In this document: positions 45,162 to 54,296 of the stretch, piece by piece
Layout: every line of letters begins with the position of its first letter
Numbering within the stretch: position 1 is the stretch's first letter
NCBI RefSeq assembly: GCF_000425405.1
Contig: NZ_AUDJ01000011.1
Coordinates: 124,001 to 188,000 of the forward strand
Direction: 5' to 3'
DNA length: 64,000 nucleotides
DNA from: Ferrimonas kyonanensis DSM 18153
Lineage (GTDB): Bacteria > Pseudomonadota > Gammaproteobacteria > Enterobacterales > Shewanellaceae
The notes under the pieces: generated by a model
What the model was told of the DNA's origin: nothing
What the model saw: only the letters and a program-made list of their open reading frames with translations
The model's database searches: none
Made by a program: the position numbers and the translations under genes

Positions 45162-46697
45162 GTGCAACAGCTGGATAAATACAAAGACAACGACCTGACC
45201 GAGGTTAAGCAGCTGGGGTTATGGGCCTCCATCGCCGGGCTGGGCTACATCTTCTGGTTGGTCGGAGGCATGGAGATCATCGAACGCCTGGCCTACTACG
45301 GGGTCAAGGCCACCGCCGGCATCTACGCCAGCGACCCGGTCTCCAAAGGGGGACTGGGGATCACCATGACCGATTACGGGGTGATCATGTTCATCTTCGC
45401 CCTGACTCAGACCACGGTGCCCATCGTCACCGGCGGCCTGTCGGATCGCCTCGGCTATAAAGAAACCATCGCCCTATCAACGCTGATAAAGATCGCCGCC
45501 TACCTGATCATGGCGTTTTTCCCCAGTTTTCTGGGCTTTACCCTGGGAGCCATGACCCTGGCCTTTGGTACCGGCATCTTTAAACCGGGCATTCAGGGCA
45601 CCATGGTGAAGGCGGTGCCCAGAGAGTCCACCACCATGGCCTGGGGCATCTTCTACCAACTGGTGAACATCGGCGGCTTCCTGGGTCCACTGGTGGCGGT
45701 ACAGCTGCGCCAGCTGTCCTGGGATCACCTGTTTTTCGCCTGTGCCGCCATTATCTCGCTGAACTTCCTGTTTCTGCTGATGTACACCGAACCGGACAAG
45801 GACGAGCGCCTGGCCCGAAAGCAGGCGGTGAAGGCCGGCGAAATCAAGCAACAGGCATTGTGGAAAGAGTCTCTGAGAGAGATCCGCAAACCGTTGGTGT
45901 TTGGCTACATGTTTGCCTTTTCCGGTTTCTGGTTCATGTTCAACGCCATGTTTGATGTACTGCCGGTACACATCAAAGAGTGGGTGGATACCAGCACCAT
46001 CGTTACCGACCTGTTTGGCGCCGGCGGCACCCAGAATCCGTTCTGGATCGGCCTGCTGGGACTGAACCACGAAGGCACCCGGGTGATGCCGGACTTCCTG
46101 ATGAGCGTCAACTCAGTGATGATCGCCACCTGCTGCTTCCTGGTGGCCGCAGGCACCGCCAAGTTCCGCATCATGAGCTCCATGCTGGCCGGTGCCCTGT
46201 TCTGTACCGGCGCCATGCTGGTGGTGGGCTTCACCCCCGGCGCCTGGTTTATGATCATGGCCATTGTGGTCTTCAGCCTCGGCGAAATGCTGCTCAGCCC
46301 CAAAAAGGGCGAATTCATGGGCAACATCGCCCCGGCCGACAAGAAGGCGATGTACCTGGGCTTCGTCATGCTGCCCCAGGGAATCGGCTGGACTCTGGAG
46401 GGCTTTATCGCTCCCTGGCTGTACGACATGTTTGCCTCCAAGGATCGGTTGTCCCGCGACTACCTGGGTGAGCTGGGAATGGCCACCGACCGAATTCAGG
46501 GCATTCCTCAAGGGGAGGCGTTCGATCGGCTGGTGAGTTTTGCCAACACCACTCCGGAGCTGATGACCCAGACCCTGTATCAGGCCAACAACATCGGCCT
46601 GGCCTGGTACATCATCGCCACCGTAGGCGCCATCTCGGCGGTGGGCATCTACATCTACGCCAAGATGGTGTTCCGCATTCAGAAAGCGGCTAACTAA
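45162..46697 (+). CDS. POT-like MFS transporter
   Basis: Membrane transporter of 511 residues with about 12-14 helices. The segment GGMEIIERLAYYGVKATAGI holds an ERxxYYG motif typical of proton-coupled oligopeptide (POT/PTR) transporters, and FKPGIQGTMVKAVPRES resembles their second signature. Compared with DtpA-type proteins the central region is diverged, so the substrate may be peptides or something related. GTG start with AGGGA upstream. A strong terminator follows. Divergent from nqr. Confidence 0.82.
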   Translation: MQQLDKYKDNDLTEVKQLGLWASIAGLGYIFWLVGGMEIIERLAYYGVKATAGIYASDPVSKGGLGITMTDYGVIMFIFALTQTTVPIVTGGLSDRLGYKETIALSTLIKIAAYLIMAFFPSFLGFTLGAMTLAFGTGIFKPGIQGTMVKAVPRESTTMAWGIFYQLVNIGGFLGPLVAVQLRQLSWDHLFFACAAIISLNFLFLLMYTEPDKDERLARKQAVKAGEIKQQALWKESLREIRKPLVFGYMFAFSGFWFMFNAMFDVLPVHIKEWVDTSTIVTDLFGAGGTQNPFWIGLLGLNHEGTRVMPDFLMSVNSVMIATCCFLVAAGTAKFRIMSSMLAGALFCTGAMLVVGFTPGAWFMIMAIVVFSLGEMLLSPKKGEFMGNIAPADKKAMYLGFVMLPQGIGWTLEGFIAPWLYDMFASKDRLSRDYLGELGMATDRIQGIPQGEAFDRLVSFANTTPELMTQTLYQANNIGLAWYIIATVGAISAVGIYIYAKMVFRIQKAAN

Positions 46698-46714
46698 CGC
46701 TAAAAAAGCGCATC

Positions 46715-46743
46715 AAAAAGGGGAGCCTGAGGCTCCCCTTTTT
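46715..46743. terminator. Bidirectional terminator
   Basis: AAAAAGGGGAGCC, loop TGA, GGCTCCCCTTTTT: a 13-bp stem with T-runs on both strands between the convergent transporter and luxS genes. Confidence 0.92.
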
Positions 46744-46759
46744 CATATTCAAATGCCAG

Positions 46760-47269
46760 TTACAGCTTGGCCAGCTGCTCTTCACTGAGGGTGATGTCAC
46801 TGTTGCGGTTGACCCCAACACCGCGGGCAATAATATCATTGGCAATGGCCTTGGCCTGCTCCAGCGAGTGCATCTCATAGGTCCCGCATTGGTACTCATT
46901 CAGCTCCGGAATCTGCGACTGCGACTGCACCGCCAACACATCCTTCATGCTCGCCAGCCAGGCATCGGCCACCTGCGACTCTGCCGGCGTCCCCACCAGG
47001 CTCATGTAGAAACCGGTGCGACAACCCATGGGGGAGATGTCGATGATCTCCACCCCGTCGCCGTTAAGGTGATCCCGCATAAACCCGGCAAACAGGTGCT
47101 CCAACGTGTGAATGCCCCGCTCCGACAGAATTTCGGCGTTCGGCAGGCAAAATCGCAAATCGAACACCGTGATGGTGTCGCCCTTGGGGGTCGCCATGGT
47201 TTTCGCCACCCGCACCGCGGGCGCTTCCATACGAGTATGATCAACGGTAAAACTGTCTAGCAGTGGCAT
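46760..47269 (-). CDS. luxS: S-ribosylhomocysteine lyase
   Basis: LuxS of 169 residues. The metal site [12 protein letters not shown] gives His-54 and His-58 with the catalytic Glu-57; Cys-83 in [12 protein letters not shown] is the catalytic cysteine, and the third metal ligand is the cysteine in YQCGTYE near residue 127. It converts S-ribosylhomocysteine to homocysteine and DPD, the precursor of autoinducer-2. Monocistronic. Confidence 0.98.
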   Translation of the reverse strand: MPLLDSFTVDHTRMEAPAVRVAKTMATPKGDTITVFDLRFCLPNAEILSERGIHTLEHLFAGFMRDHLNGDGVEIIDISPMGCRTGFYMSLVGTPAESQVADAWLASMKDVLAVQSQSQIPELNEYQCGTYEMHSLEQAKAIANDIIARGVGVNRNSDITLSEEQLAKL

Positions 47270-47334
47270 TGGACCATTTCCTTCTATACGTCTAAACGGC
47301 TATACGCAAACCATACTCTGACGCCGTGCCGAGA

Positions 47335-48429
47335 TCAATCCTGCTCAATCGGCCCGCGAGCTTGGTTATACGCCTCTTCACTGATTTTATGATAGCGCCG
47401 TACCCCCTGATAGAAATTGCGGTAGCTGTCATAGACCTTTTTCATCTGAGGATCGGACGCCGCCTGCTCGGCCACCACCTGTGCTGACGCCTGGCGCAGC
47501 GCGTCCAACACGTCGTCGGGAAAACGGCGCAGCTGCACGCCGTGGTCCTGCACCAAAGCCTGCAGGGCATCGATGTTACGCATGGTGTACTCATCCAGCA
47601 TATCCTGGTTCACCGCCTGGGAGGCGCTGACCACGATGGCCTGCAGATCCACCGGCAGGGCATCGTAGGCCTGCTGATTGACGATAAACTCCAGCGTGGT
47701 GCCCGGCTCATGCCAGCCCGGGTAGTAGTAATAAGTGGCGGCCTTATGCAGGCCAAAGGCCAGGTCGTTATAGGGCCCCACCCACTCGGTGGCATCGATG
47801 GCTCCGGTCTGCAGGGCGGTAAACAACTCCCGCCCCGGCAGCGTCACCGGCACACCGCCGAGACGGGCCAGCACTTCGCCGCCCAGGCCCGGCAGTCGCA
47901 TCTTCAAGCCTTTAAAGTCCTCAAGAGAGTTGATCTCCTTATTGAACCAGCCCCCCATCTGCACCCCGGTGTTGCCACCCGCCAACGGCTTAATGCCAAA
48001 GGGGGCGTAGACTTCATGCCACAGCGCCATGCCACCACCGTAGCGCAGCCAGCTGTTCATCTCCTGGGCATTCATGCCAAACGGCAATGAAGAGAAAAAC
48101 TGCGCCGCCGGCACCTTGCCCTTCCAGTAGTAGGCGGCACTGTGACCCATCTCGGCCGTGCCCTGACTAACCGCATCAAACACTTCGAAAGCCGGCAGCA
48201 GATCGCCGGCCCCATAGACGGTGATGGTCAGGCGGCCATTGGACATCTGATTGACCCGCTCGGCAAAGCGTTCTGGCGCCATCCCCAGGCCGGGAAAGTT
48301 CTTCGGCCAGGAAGTCACCAGCTTCCATTGATGAAGCTGTTGCGGTTGAGTGGCCGCCACCTCCTGATCCTGAGGTTTGGAACAGCCCAGCAGGGCCAGA
48401 GTGAGCAGTGCAGTAACCATGACGCGCAT
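47335..48429 (-). CDS. dctP: TRAP transporter solute-binding protein (DctP type)
   Basis: Periplasmic binding protein of 364 residues with a lipoprotein-like signal (MRVMVTALLTLALLGCSKPQ). KLVTSWPKNFPGLGMAPERF and GGWFNKEINSLEDFKGLKMR, then TEWVGPYNDLAFGLHKAATY, match the DctP group that binds 2-oxo acids or similar carboxylates. I start at ATG 48429 with GGAGGATCTCA upstream; the frame stays open further but is not plausible coding. It is the last gene of a dctQ-dctM-dctP operon. Substrate uncertain. Confidence 0.92.
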   Translation of the reverse strand: MRVMVTALLTLALLGCSKPQDQEVAATQPQQLHQWKLVTSWPKNFPGLGMAPERFAERVNQMSNGRLTITVYGAGDLLPAFEVFDAVSQGTAEMGHSAAYYWKGKVPAAQFFSSLPFGMNAQEMNSWLRYGGGMALWHEVYAPFGIKPLAGGNTGVQMGGWFNKEINSLEDFKGLKMRLPGLGGEVLARLGGVPVTLPGRELFTALQTGAIDATEWVGPYNDLAFGLHKAATYYYYPGWHEPGTTLEFIVNQQAYDALPVDLQAIVVSASQAVNQDMLDEYTMRNIDALQALVQDHGVQLRRFPDDVLDALRQASAQVVAEQAASDPQMKKVYDSYRNFYQGVRRYHKISEEAYNQARGPIEQD

Positions 48430-48494
48430 TGAGATCCTCCCCGAACGACTTCGCCGCAGGCGGTCGATATGTTGTTGTTGATTGTGTTTAATTA

Positions 48495-49856
48495 TTAACC
48501 ATATATTTGAGACGGCAACCAGGTGGCCAGAGAGGGCCACAGTGCCAACGCCAACATCATCAGCAGTTGCAGCGCAATAAAGGGCATCACCCCGCGATAC
48601 AGGGTGAGGCTGTCCAGACCCGGCGGCGCCACCCCACGCAGATAAAACAACGCAAATCCAAACGGCGGTGTCAGGAACGAGGTCTGCAGATTCAGTGCCA
48701 GCATGATCCCCAACCACACCGGATCCAGCCCCATCAACATCAGGGTCGGCGCCACCAGCGGCACCACCACAAAGGTGATCTCGATAAAGTCGAGGATGAA
48801 CCCCAGCAGGAACACCAGCAGCATCACCACCAGAGTGGCGCCGATCACTCCCCCGGGCAAATTGGACAACAGCTCATGAATCAGGCTCTCTCCTCCCAGG
48901 CCGCGGAACACCAGCGAGAACATCGACGCCCCGATCAGGATCAGGAACACCATTGCGGTAATGCGAACCGTCTCCTGCAGCGCCGCCGCCAGCACCGTAA
49001 GGTTGAGATTGCCCCGTAACCTGGCCAGCACCAGGGCACCGAACGCCCCGACCGCCGCCGCTTCGGTGGGGGTGGCCAGCCCCAGTAAAATCGATCCCAG
49101 CACCAGTACGATCAGCACCAGTGGCGGCAGCAGGGCCAACAACACCTGCCTCAGGGCTCCGGGCTGCGCCGCCTGATGATCGGCAGCAAAGCGCTCGGGC
49201 TGACGCCACGATAGCCACAGGGTGTAGAGGATGTAGAGGGCCACCAACAACAAGCCGGGGATCAACGCCCCGGCAAACAGATCCCCCACCGACACCGTTC
49301 GAGGGCTGAACACCCCGGCCTTGAGTTGCGCCTGCTGAAACGCCGACGACAACACGTCACCCAACAACACCAGGGCAATGGAGGGGGGAATGATCTGCCC
49401 CAGGGTACCGGTGGCACAGATGGCACCGGCGCTGAACGCCGGATCGTAGCCTCGCCTCAGCATGGCCGGCAGCGACATCAGCCCCATGGTCACCACGGTG
49501 GCGCCGACAATGCCGGTACTGGCCGCCAACAGCGCCCCCACCAGCATCACCGAGATCGCCAGCCCGGCCCGAACCCGTCCAAACAGCTGCGCCATGGCCC
49601 CCAGCAGTTGCTCTGCCAACCGTGAACGCTCCAGGATCACCCCCATCAGCACAAACAGCGGCACCGCCAGTAGCGTTTGGTTGTTGATGATGCCAAACAG
49701 GCGATTGGGCATGGCGGTGATAAACGCCCAGTCAAACACCCCGGCGGCACTGCCGATAAGGGCAAACCACAGCGCGGTGCCCGCCAGGGCAAAGGCCACC
49801 GGTATGCCGGTCATCAGCACCAGACACACCACGACAAACAACGCCAGCGCCATCAT
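48495..49856 (-). CDS. dctM: TRAP transporter large permease (DctM type)
   Basis: Large membrane subunit of 453 residues with about 12-13 helices. AISVMLVGALLAASTGIVGA and GILGQIIPPSI-like (ATGTLGQIIPPSIALVLLGD) are the standard DctM signatures. It imports the solute by sodium-driven symport together with DctQ and DctP. It overlaps dctQ by 4 bases. Confidence 0.95.
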   Translation of the reverse strand: MMALALFVVVCLVLMTGIPVAFALAGTALWFALIGSAAGVFDWAFITAMPNRLFGIINNQTLLAVPLFVLMGVILERSRLAEQLLGAMAQLFGRVRAGLAISVMLVGALLAASTGIVGATVVTMGLMSLPAMLRRGYDPAFSAGAICATGTLGQIIPPSIALVLLGDVLSSAFQQAQLKAGVFSPRTVSVGDLFAGALIPGLLLVALYILYTLWLSWRQPERFAADHQAAQPGALRQVLLALLPPLVLIVLVLGSILLGLATPTEAAAVGAFGALVLARLRGNLNLTVLAAALQETVRITAMVFLILIGASMFSLVFRGLGGESLIHELLSNLPGGVIGATLVVMLLVFLLGFILDFIEITFVVVPLVAPTLMLMGLDPVWLGIMLALNLQTSFLTPPFGFALFYLRGVAPPGLDSLTLYRGVMPFIALQLLMMLALALWPSLATWLPSQIYG

Positions 49857-50353
49857 GACGACCGCCTCAATTGCCTGAGATTACGCGCCACCTCCACCAG
49901 CGCCTGCAGCCCCAGCGTCAGACACAACATCAGCAACAACGATTTCTGCAGATAGACGCCGGGCAGGCCGCCCGCTTCGCCGGAGCCCTCCAGGCGAGAC
50001 CAGGAGGCGCTGACGTAGGGCCAGCTCAGTATCCAGATGGCCACCAGAGCCGGCAGCAGAAACAGCAATAGGCCGGCCAGATCCACCCTAGCCTGACCAC
50101 GGGGAGAGAAGTTGCGGTAGAAGATATCGACCCGAACATGGCCCTGATGCTTCAGGGTAAACGCGGCTCCCAGGGTAAAGGCGGCGCCGTGCAGGTAGAG
50201 CACCGTCTCCTGCAGGGCAATGGAGCCAACTTCAAGGCCATAGCGCAGCGCCACCACGGCCATGGCACACAACAGCATCACCAGAATCATCCAGCCACAC
50301 AGCCGCCCCAGGCGTTCACTGAAGGCATCCCCCCACTCGATCCATCTCTGCAC
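49853..50353 (-). CDS. dctQ: TRAP transporter small permease (DctQ type)
   Basis: Small membrane subunit of 166 residues with four helices. RYGLEVGSIALQETVLYLHG and GHVRVDIFYRNFSPRGQARV are typical of DctQ. I choose the GTG at 50353 (VQRWIEWGDAFSERLG), which has GGGAGG about six bases upstream, over a start at 50407. It is the first gene of the operon. Confidence 0.9.
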   Translation of the reverse strand: MQRWIEWGDAFSERLGRLCGWMILVMLLCAMAVVALRYGLEVGSIALQETVLYLHGAAFTLGAAFTLKHQGHVRVDIFYRNFSPRGQARVDLAGLLLFLLPALVAIWILSWPYVSASWSRLEGSGEAGGLPGVYLQKSLLLMLCLTLGLQALVEVARNLRQLRRSS

Positions 50354-50549
50354 CCTGCCCTCCCTTTGCGTTATGACCGGACAGCACCGGACCTCAAGAG
50401 TTAACACCTTGATAACAAAAAACGCAGAGGATAGCGAATAAACGCGGAAACGACGGCTTCGGGCAGCGAAGTGTCAACCTAGCTGCTCGCCGCGACAGAC
50501 GGTCAATCAGGCTGCCAGCGACGGCAGCCTCTGTTTCGCTCAGATGGGA

Positions 50550-50858
50550 TCAGCTCAGCGAGCCGGTGCAGCCCGGTGTGCGCGGGGCTTGTTGCTGCTG
50601 CTGCCACTCATCCGGCGTATAGGTGTGCAGGGCCAGGGCATGCAGGCCGGCATCAAACTGGGGCTGCAGCAGGCCATTGATGGTGCGATGACGGGCCAGC
50701 AATCGCTGCCCCTCAAACTGAGCACTGACCACGATCAGCTTAAAGTGGGTTTCACTGTCTTTGGGGGTACGGTGCATGTAGCTTTCGTTGATCACCTCGA
50801 GGTGAACCGGTGCCAGCGCCTCGTTTACTGTGGTTTCGATGGCCTGTTGAATCGACAT
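50550..50858 (-). CDS. bolA: BolA family protein
   Basis: BolA-like protein of 102 residues. ESYMHRTPKDSETHFKLIVV and LLARHRTINGLLQPQFDAGL followed by HALALHTYTPDEW match BolA, with the invariant histidine in ARHRTI. BolA partners monothiol glutaredoxin in iron-sulfur trafficking and affects cell shape under stress. The gene stands alone between dctQ and the AlkB-like gene, in the same direction. Confidence 0.95.
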   Translation of the reverse strand: MSIQQAIETTVNEALAPVHLEVINESYMHRTPKDSETHFKLIVVSAQFEGQRLLARHRTINGLLQPQFDAGLHALALHTYTPDEWQQQQQAPRTPGCTGSLS

Positions 50859-50952
50859 TGGGGGACTCCATGGCGTCTGAATGTGTGCCTTGGGCCACTT
50901 ATACCCTGCCGAGTGGGGGAACTCAACCGCACCGCCAGCAGGGGCATTGGCA

Positions 50953-51564
50953 TCAGTGCCAGAATCCGGGAATGATGTGGCGGAAGGTCAGGCTGATGCG
51001 CTCCTGGTCCACCCGCTTTCGAGCCGGTAACTGATGCTTACACTGACGCTGGGCCAGAGGCAACAGCTGCAGCAAGCTGCCGTGAGGCATGGTGAAATCC
51101 TGCTGCTGATGATCCTGGCTGCGCAACTGCAGCGGCCGCCCGGCGCCAAGGGAGACGATGGCCACTTGCGGCTGCTGCCCCATCTCGGGCTCGTTATCGC
51201 TGTGCCAGCCCATCTTGTCATCCCCGCTGCGATAGCGGTTAGCCAACACGGCATTGAAGCGGGTGCCACAATGCTGCGAGACATTGAACATCAGGGCATT
51301 CAGCCAAGGGGGCAGAGGTTGAGGTTTCAGCAGGGTACCGGAATAGCGGTAATCGCACTGGTGTTCGCCCAACCAGCACTGCATGCGCGGGATCTGGTGT
51401 CGACGTCCAAACACCTGCACGCTGGGTTGCTCCCAGGGCAGGGCCAGGCATCGCTCAAACAGCTGATCGCTTTGATCCCGAGTCAAAAATTGTGGCCAGT
51501 AGCGGGCCAGTTCACTGTCTTTCAGGTACAGCCGCTGCGGCACCTGGGCCTGATCAAGTATCAT
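50953..51564 (-). CDS. AlkB-like 2-oxoglutarate/Fe(II) dioxygenase
   Basis: Dioxygenase of 203 residues. NRYRSGDDKMGWHSDNEPEM supplies the HxD iron ligands and the NxY motif, CKHQLP the second histidine, and RISLTFR the 2-oxoglutarate-binding arginine. It is closest to the ALKBH2/3-like group that repairs 1-methyladenine and 3-methylcytosine in DNA. The start region is plausible, but the gene directly follows glycerate kinase (28-base gap) on the same strand. Repair of alkylated nucleic acid is likely; RNA cannot be excluded. Confidence 0.88.
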   Translation of the reverse strand: MILDQAQVPQRLYLKDSELARYWPQFLTRDQSDQLFERCLALPWEQPSVQVFGRRHQIPRMQCWLGEHQCDYRYSGTLLKPQPLPPWLNALMFNVSQHCGTRFNAVLANRYRSGDDKMGWHSDNEPEMGQQPQVAIVSLGAGRPLQLRSQDHQQQDFTMPHGSLLQLLPLAQRQCKHQLPARKRVDQERISLTFRHIIPGFWH

Positions 51565-51592
51565 CTGTCACCGTATTCCTTTACCGGTCTGG

Positions 51593-52765
51593 CTAGGCTG
51601 CCGACGAACGAGCCCGCGTATAGAGGTTCATCTCCTGAGCCAGCACCAGGCTCATGGCCAGGTTTCTGGCGGTGCGTTCCACGTTGGTCTGTGCCTGGGC
51701 CAGCGCCTGCTGCAGAGGCACCGACGCCGGTACCACAGGGAATACCGCATCGATGCCATGCTCCAGCACCACATCGCTGTCGTCGGAGACGCAGCCGGCA
51801 ATGGCGATCACCGGAATGTTCTGTGCCTTGGCGGCCCGGGCGACGCCAATGGGGGTTTTGCCATGAATGGTCTGGCTGTCGATGCGGCCTTCACCGGTAA
51901 TCACCAGATCGGCGCCTTTGAGCTGCTCCGGCAGCGCCACGGCCTCCATGACGATATCGATGCCCGGCCGCAGTGAGGCGTTCAGCAGCCCCAACAGGGC
52001 AGCCCCCAGTCCTCCGGCGGCTCCGGCCCCGGCGGCGTGCTTGATGTCCCGCCCCAGTTGAGTCTTAATCAGATCCGCGTAATGACTGAGGTTGGCATCC
52101 AACTGCAGAATCATGTCTTCGCTGGCGCCCTTTTGCGGACCGAACACCCGTGACGCTCCACGAGGGCCGCACAACGGATTATTCACATCGCAGGCCACTT
52201 GCAAGGTCACCTGGGCCAGACGAGGATCCAGCCCCGACAGATCGATCTCGGTCAGTCCGGCCAGGGCACCACCGCCAAAGCCGGCGTCATTGCCACACAC
52301 GTCCAGCATGCGCGCCCCCAGGGCCTGCACCATGCCCATACCGCCGTCGTTGGTGGCGCTGCCGCCAATGCCGACAATCAGGTGGCGAACCCCCAAATCC
52401 AGCGCCGCTCGAATCAATTCGCCGGTGCCAAAACTGGTGGTGATAAGGGGGTTTCTCTGCGCCGCCGGCACCAGATGCAGGCCGGAGGCCGCTGCCATCT
52501 CGATGACCGCAGTCTGTCCGTCTCCCAGAACGCCAAAGAAGGCATCGACCGGTTGGCCCAGCGGGCCGGTCACCTGTTGATGAACCAAGCGTCCACCGGT
52601 GGCATCCACCAGGGACTGCACCGTTCCTTCGCCGCCGTCGGCCATCGGCAACTTGTGAATGTCGGCGTCGGGCATCGCCTGCCGCAGGCCGGTTTCAATG
52701 GCACAGGCCACTTCCATGGCATTGAGGCTCTCTTTGTAAGAGTCCGGGGCGATGACAATTTTCAT
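51593..52765 (-). CDS. garK/glxK: Glycerate 2-kinase (GarK/GlxK type)
   Basis: Class I glycerate kinase of 390 residues. MKIVIAPDSYKESLNAMEVA, then GGEGTVQSLVDATGG, GIGGSATNDGGMGMVQALGA and DLVITGEGRIDSQTIHGKTP are the family landmarks. It phosphorylates D-glycerate to 2-phosphoglycerate in the cytoplasm, feeding glycolysis. The ATG at 52765 has GAGGA upstream; a TTG 9 bases earlier is in frame. The CdaR-type regulator of glycerate and sugar-diacid use lies just upstream. Confidence 0.95.
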   Translation of the reverse strand: MKIVIAPDSYKESLNAMEVACAIETGLRQAMPDADIHKLPMADGGEGTVQSLVDATGGRLVHQQVTGPLGQPVDAFFGVLGDGQTAVIEMAAASGLHLVPAAQRNPLITTSFGTGELIRAALDLGVRHLIVGIGGSATNDGGMGMVQALGARMLDVCGNDAGFGGGALAGLTEIDLSGLDPRLAQVTLQVACDVNNPLCGPRGASRVFGPQKGASEDMILQLDANLSHYADLIKTQLGRDIKHAAGAGAAGGLGAALLGLLNASLRPGIDIVMEAVALPEQLKGADLVITGEGRIDSQTIHGKTPIGVARAAKAQNIPVIAIAGCVSDDSDVVLEHGIDAVFPVVPASVPLQQALAQAQTNVERTARNLAMSLVLAQEMNLYTRARSSAA

Positions 52766-52939
52766 GGCGTGCAATCCTCACAGTCGGCCGACGATTCCCC
52801 CGAGAATCCCTGAGGGTAACCATAAGACGGGCCTTCGGCCCTTCCACAGCCGCGAAGCTGCGTCAATTACTATGGCACAGGCGGGAACCTTGTTCTTTGT
52901 ACGGATGACTGAATATGAGGCGAAAAAAATTCCCCTTTT

Positions 52940-52955
52940 TTGTGCACTCGCACAA
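52940..52955. promoter_or_regulatory. Candidate CdaR operator
   Basis: TTGTGCACTCGCACAA is a perfect 6-4-6 dyad between cdaR and the glycerate kinase gene, about 175 bases before the kinase start. An outer pair (CCCC and GGGG) extends the symmetry. Its place suits CdaR binding; I know no consensus to compare. Confidence 0.5.
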
Positions 52956-52999
52956 TCCAAGTGGGGATTTTGCGCAAAATCAGGCCGATTTTACCCGGG

Positions 53000-54139
53000 T
53001 TAACGGTTCAACATCGCCAGATACAACCGGGTGCGATCGCTAAGGGTGTGGATATCCAGGCCGGTAATGCTGGACACCTTATCGAGGCGGTATCTCAGGG
53101 TGTTGCGGTGAATGTGCAAGGTGTCGCAGGTGCGGCTGAGGTCGCAATCCTGATCGAAGTAGTGATGCAACGTTCGCAACAGACTGCCATTGCCATCGGC
53201 GGCTTGCAGCAGTTGCAGAGGCTGTTGCAGTTGCTGCTGGCGCCAGCTGTCCGCATTGAGGCCACTGAGCAACACCGGCAGGATATGATCCTGATAGAAA
53301 AGAACCTCACCATGATCACCGGCGGCATCCAGGGTGGCTTTGGCGGTTTGGTAGGAGCGGGCCAGCCCTCTCAGGCCGGGGAAAAACTCCCCCAGGGCGA
53401 TGCGGATTCGAAACTGGTCTTCGCCGCTGATCCGTTTCATCAGCTTATCCACTCGCTTACGTTCGTTCTCCACCGACCAGCCTTCATCGGTCAACTCCAC
53501 CGGCTTGAGCACCACCACTTCGTTGTCGGACACCGACGAGATCGCCACCAGGTTGTCTCGCTGTGGGTACTCCAGCAACTGCACCAACCGCTGCAGGTGA
53601 TGGTGGGACTGGCCATCGCGGTTGTATGGAAACACTTTGACGATGGCGGCGATACGAGGCTGAGTCAGGTCCAGCTGCAACCGGTCGGCCACCGACAACA
53701 ACTGCGACTCATTGAGGCTCTGACCATGGGTCAGGCTGAGCACCAGCTCCTCACGATGGCGCTTGCTCCACTGAATCTGATCCATCAGCGCCGCCTGCTC
53801 CACCACCAACTCGGCGGTCATCTTTACCAACTCACCGTAGTTGCTGACCTGCTCCGGCTTACCGGAGATGCCCACCACGCCGATGGGCTTACCCTGGAAC
53901 AAGATCGGCAGGTTAATGCCCGGCAGCACCCCTTTGAGGCTGGCCGCCATGGCATCATCGATCTCCAACACCCGGTTGTCTCCCATCGCCAGGATGGCCC
54001 CTTCGTGGCGCTGATTGAGCCGGCGCGGATCACCGGAACCGATGATCCAGCCATTTTCGTCCATCACCACCACCGAAAACTTGATGATCTTCATGGTGCG
54101 TTCGACGATCTGTCGGGCAATGGTTTTGGTCAGTTGCAT
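53000..54139 (-). CDS. cdaR: CdaR-type sugar diacid/glycerate regulator
   Basis: Regulator of 379 residues: an N-terminal sugar-diacid recognition domain (KIIKFSVVVMDENGWIIGSG, then GKPIGVVGISGKPEQV), a central GGDEF-like segment, and a C-terminal PucR-type HTH (CDTLHIHRNTLRYRLDKVSS). CdaR activates glucarate, galactarate and glycerate use in E. coli. It lies directly upstream of glycerate kinase on the same strand. Confidence 0.94.
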   Translation of the reverse strand: MQLTKTIARQIVERTMKIIKFSVVVMDENGWIIGSGDPRRLNQRHEGAILAMGDNRVLEIDDAMAASLKGVLPGINLPILFQGKPIGVVGISGKPEQVSNYGELVKMTAELVVEQAALMDQIQWSKRHREELVLSLTHGQSLNESQLLSVADRLQLDLTQPRIAAIVKVFPYNRDGQSHHHLQRLVQLLEYPQRDNLVAISSVSDNEVVVLKPVELTDEGWSVENERKRVDKLMKRISGEDQFRIRIALGEFFPGLRGLARSYQTAKATLDAAGDHGEVLFYQDHILPVLLSGLNADSWRQQQLQQPLQLLQAADGNGSLLRTLHHYFDQDCDLSRTCDTLHIHRNTLRYRLDKVSSITGLDIHTLSDRTRLYLAMLNR

Positions 54140-54296
54140 AGAGATTTTGAGTTGTTGAAGGACCCGGCCAGTGTGCCATGTGCGCCGGTCAGCGGCAATC
54201 GCTTCCCGGTCGAGCGCCCATTAAGCGCAGTTTGCCGTTTGGCGCCCCGGCCGACTTCTGCGACAATAGCGCCACCTACACTCTTTCCACGCCGCC

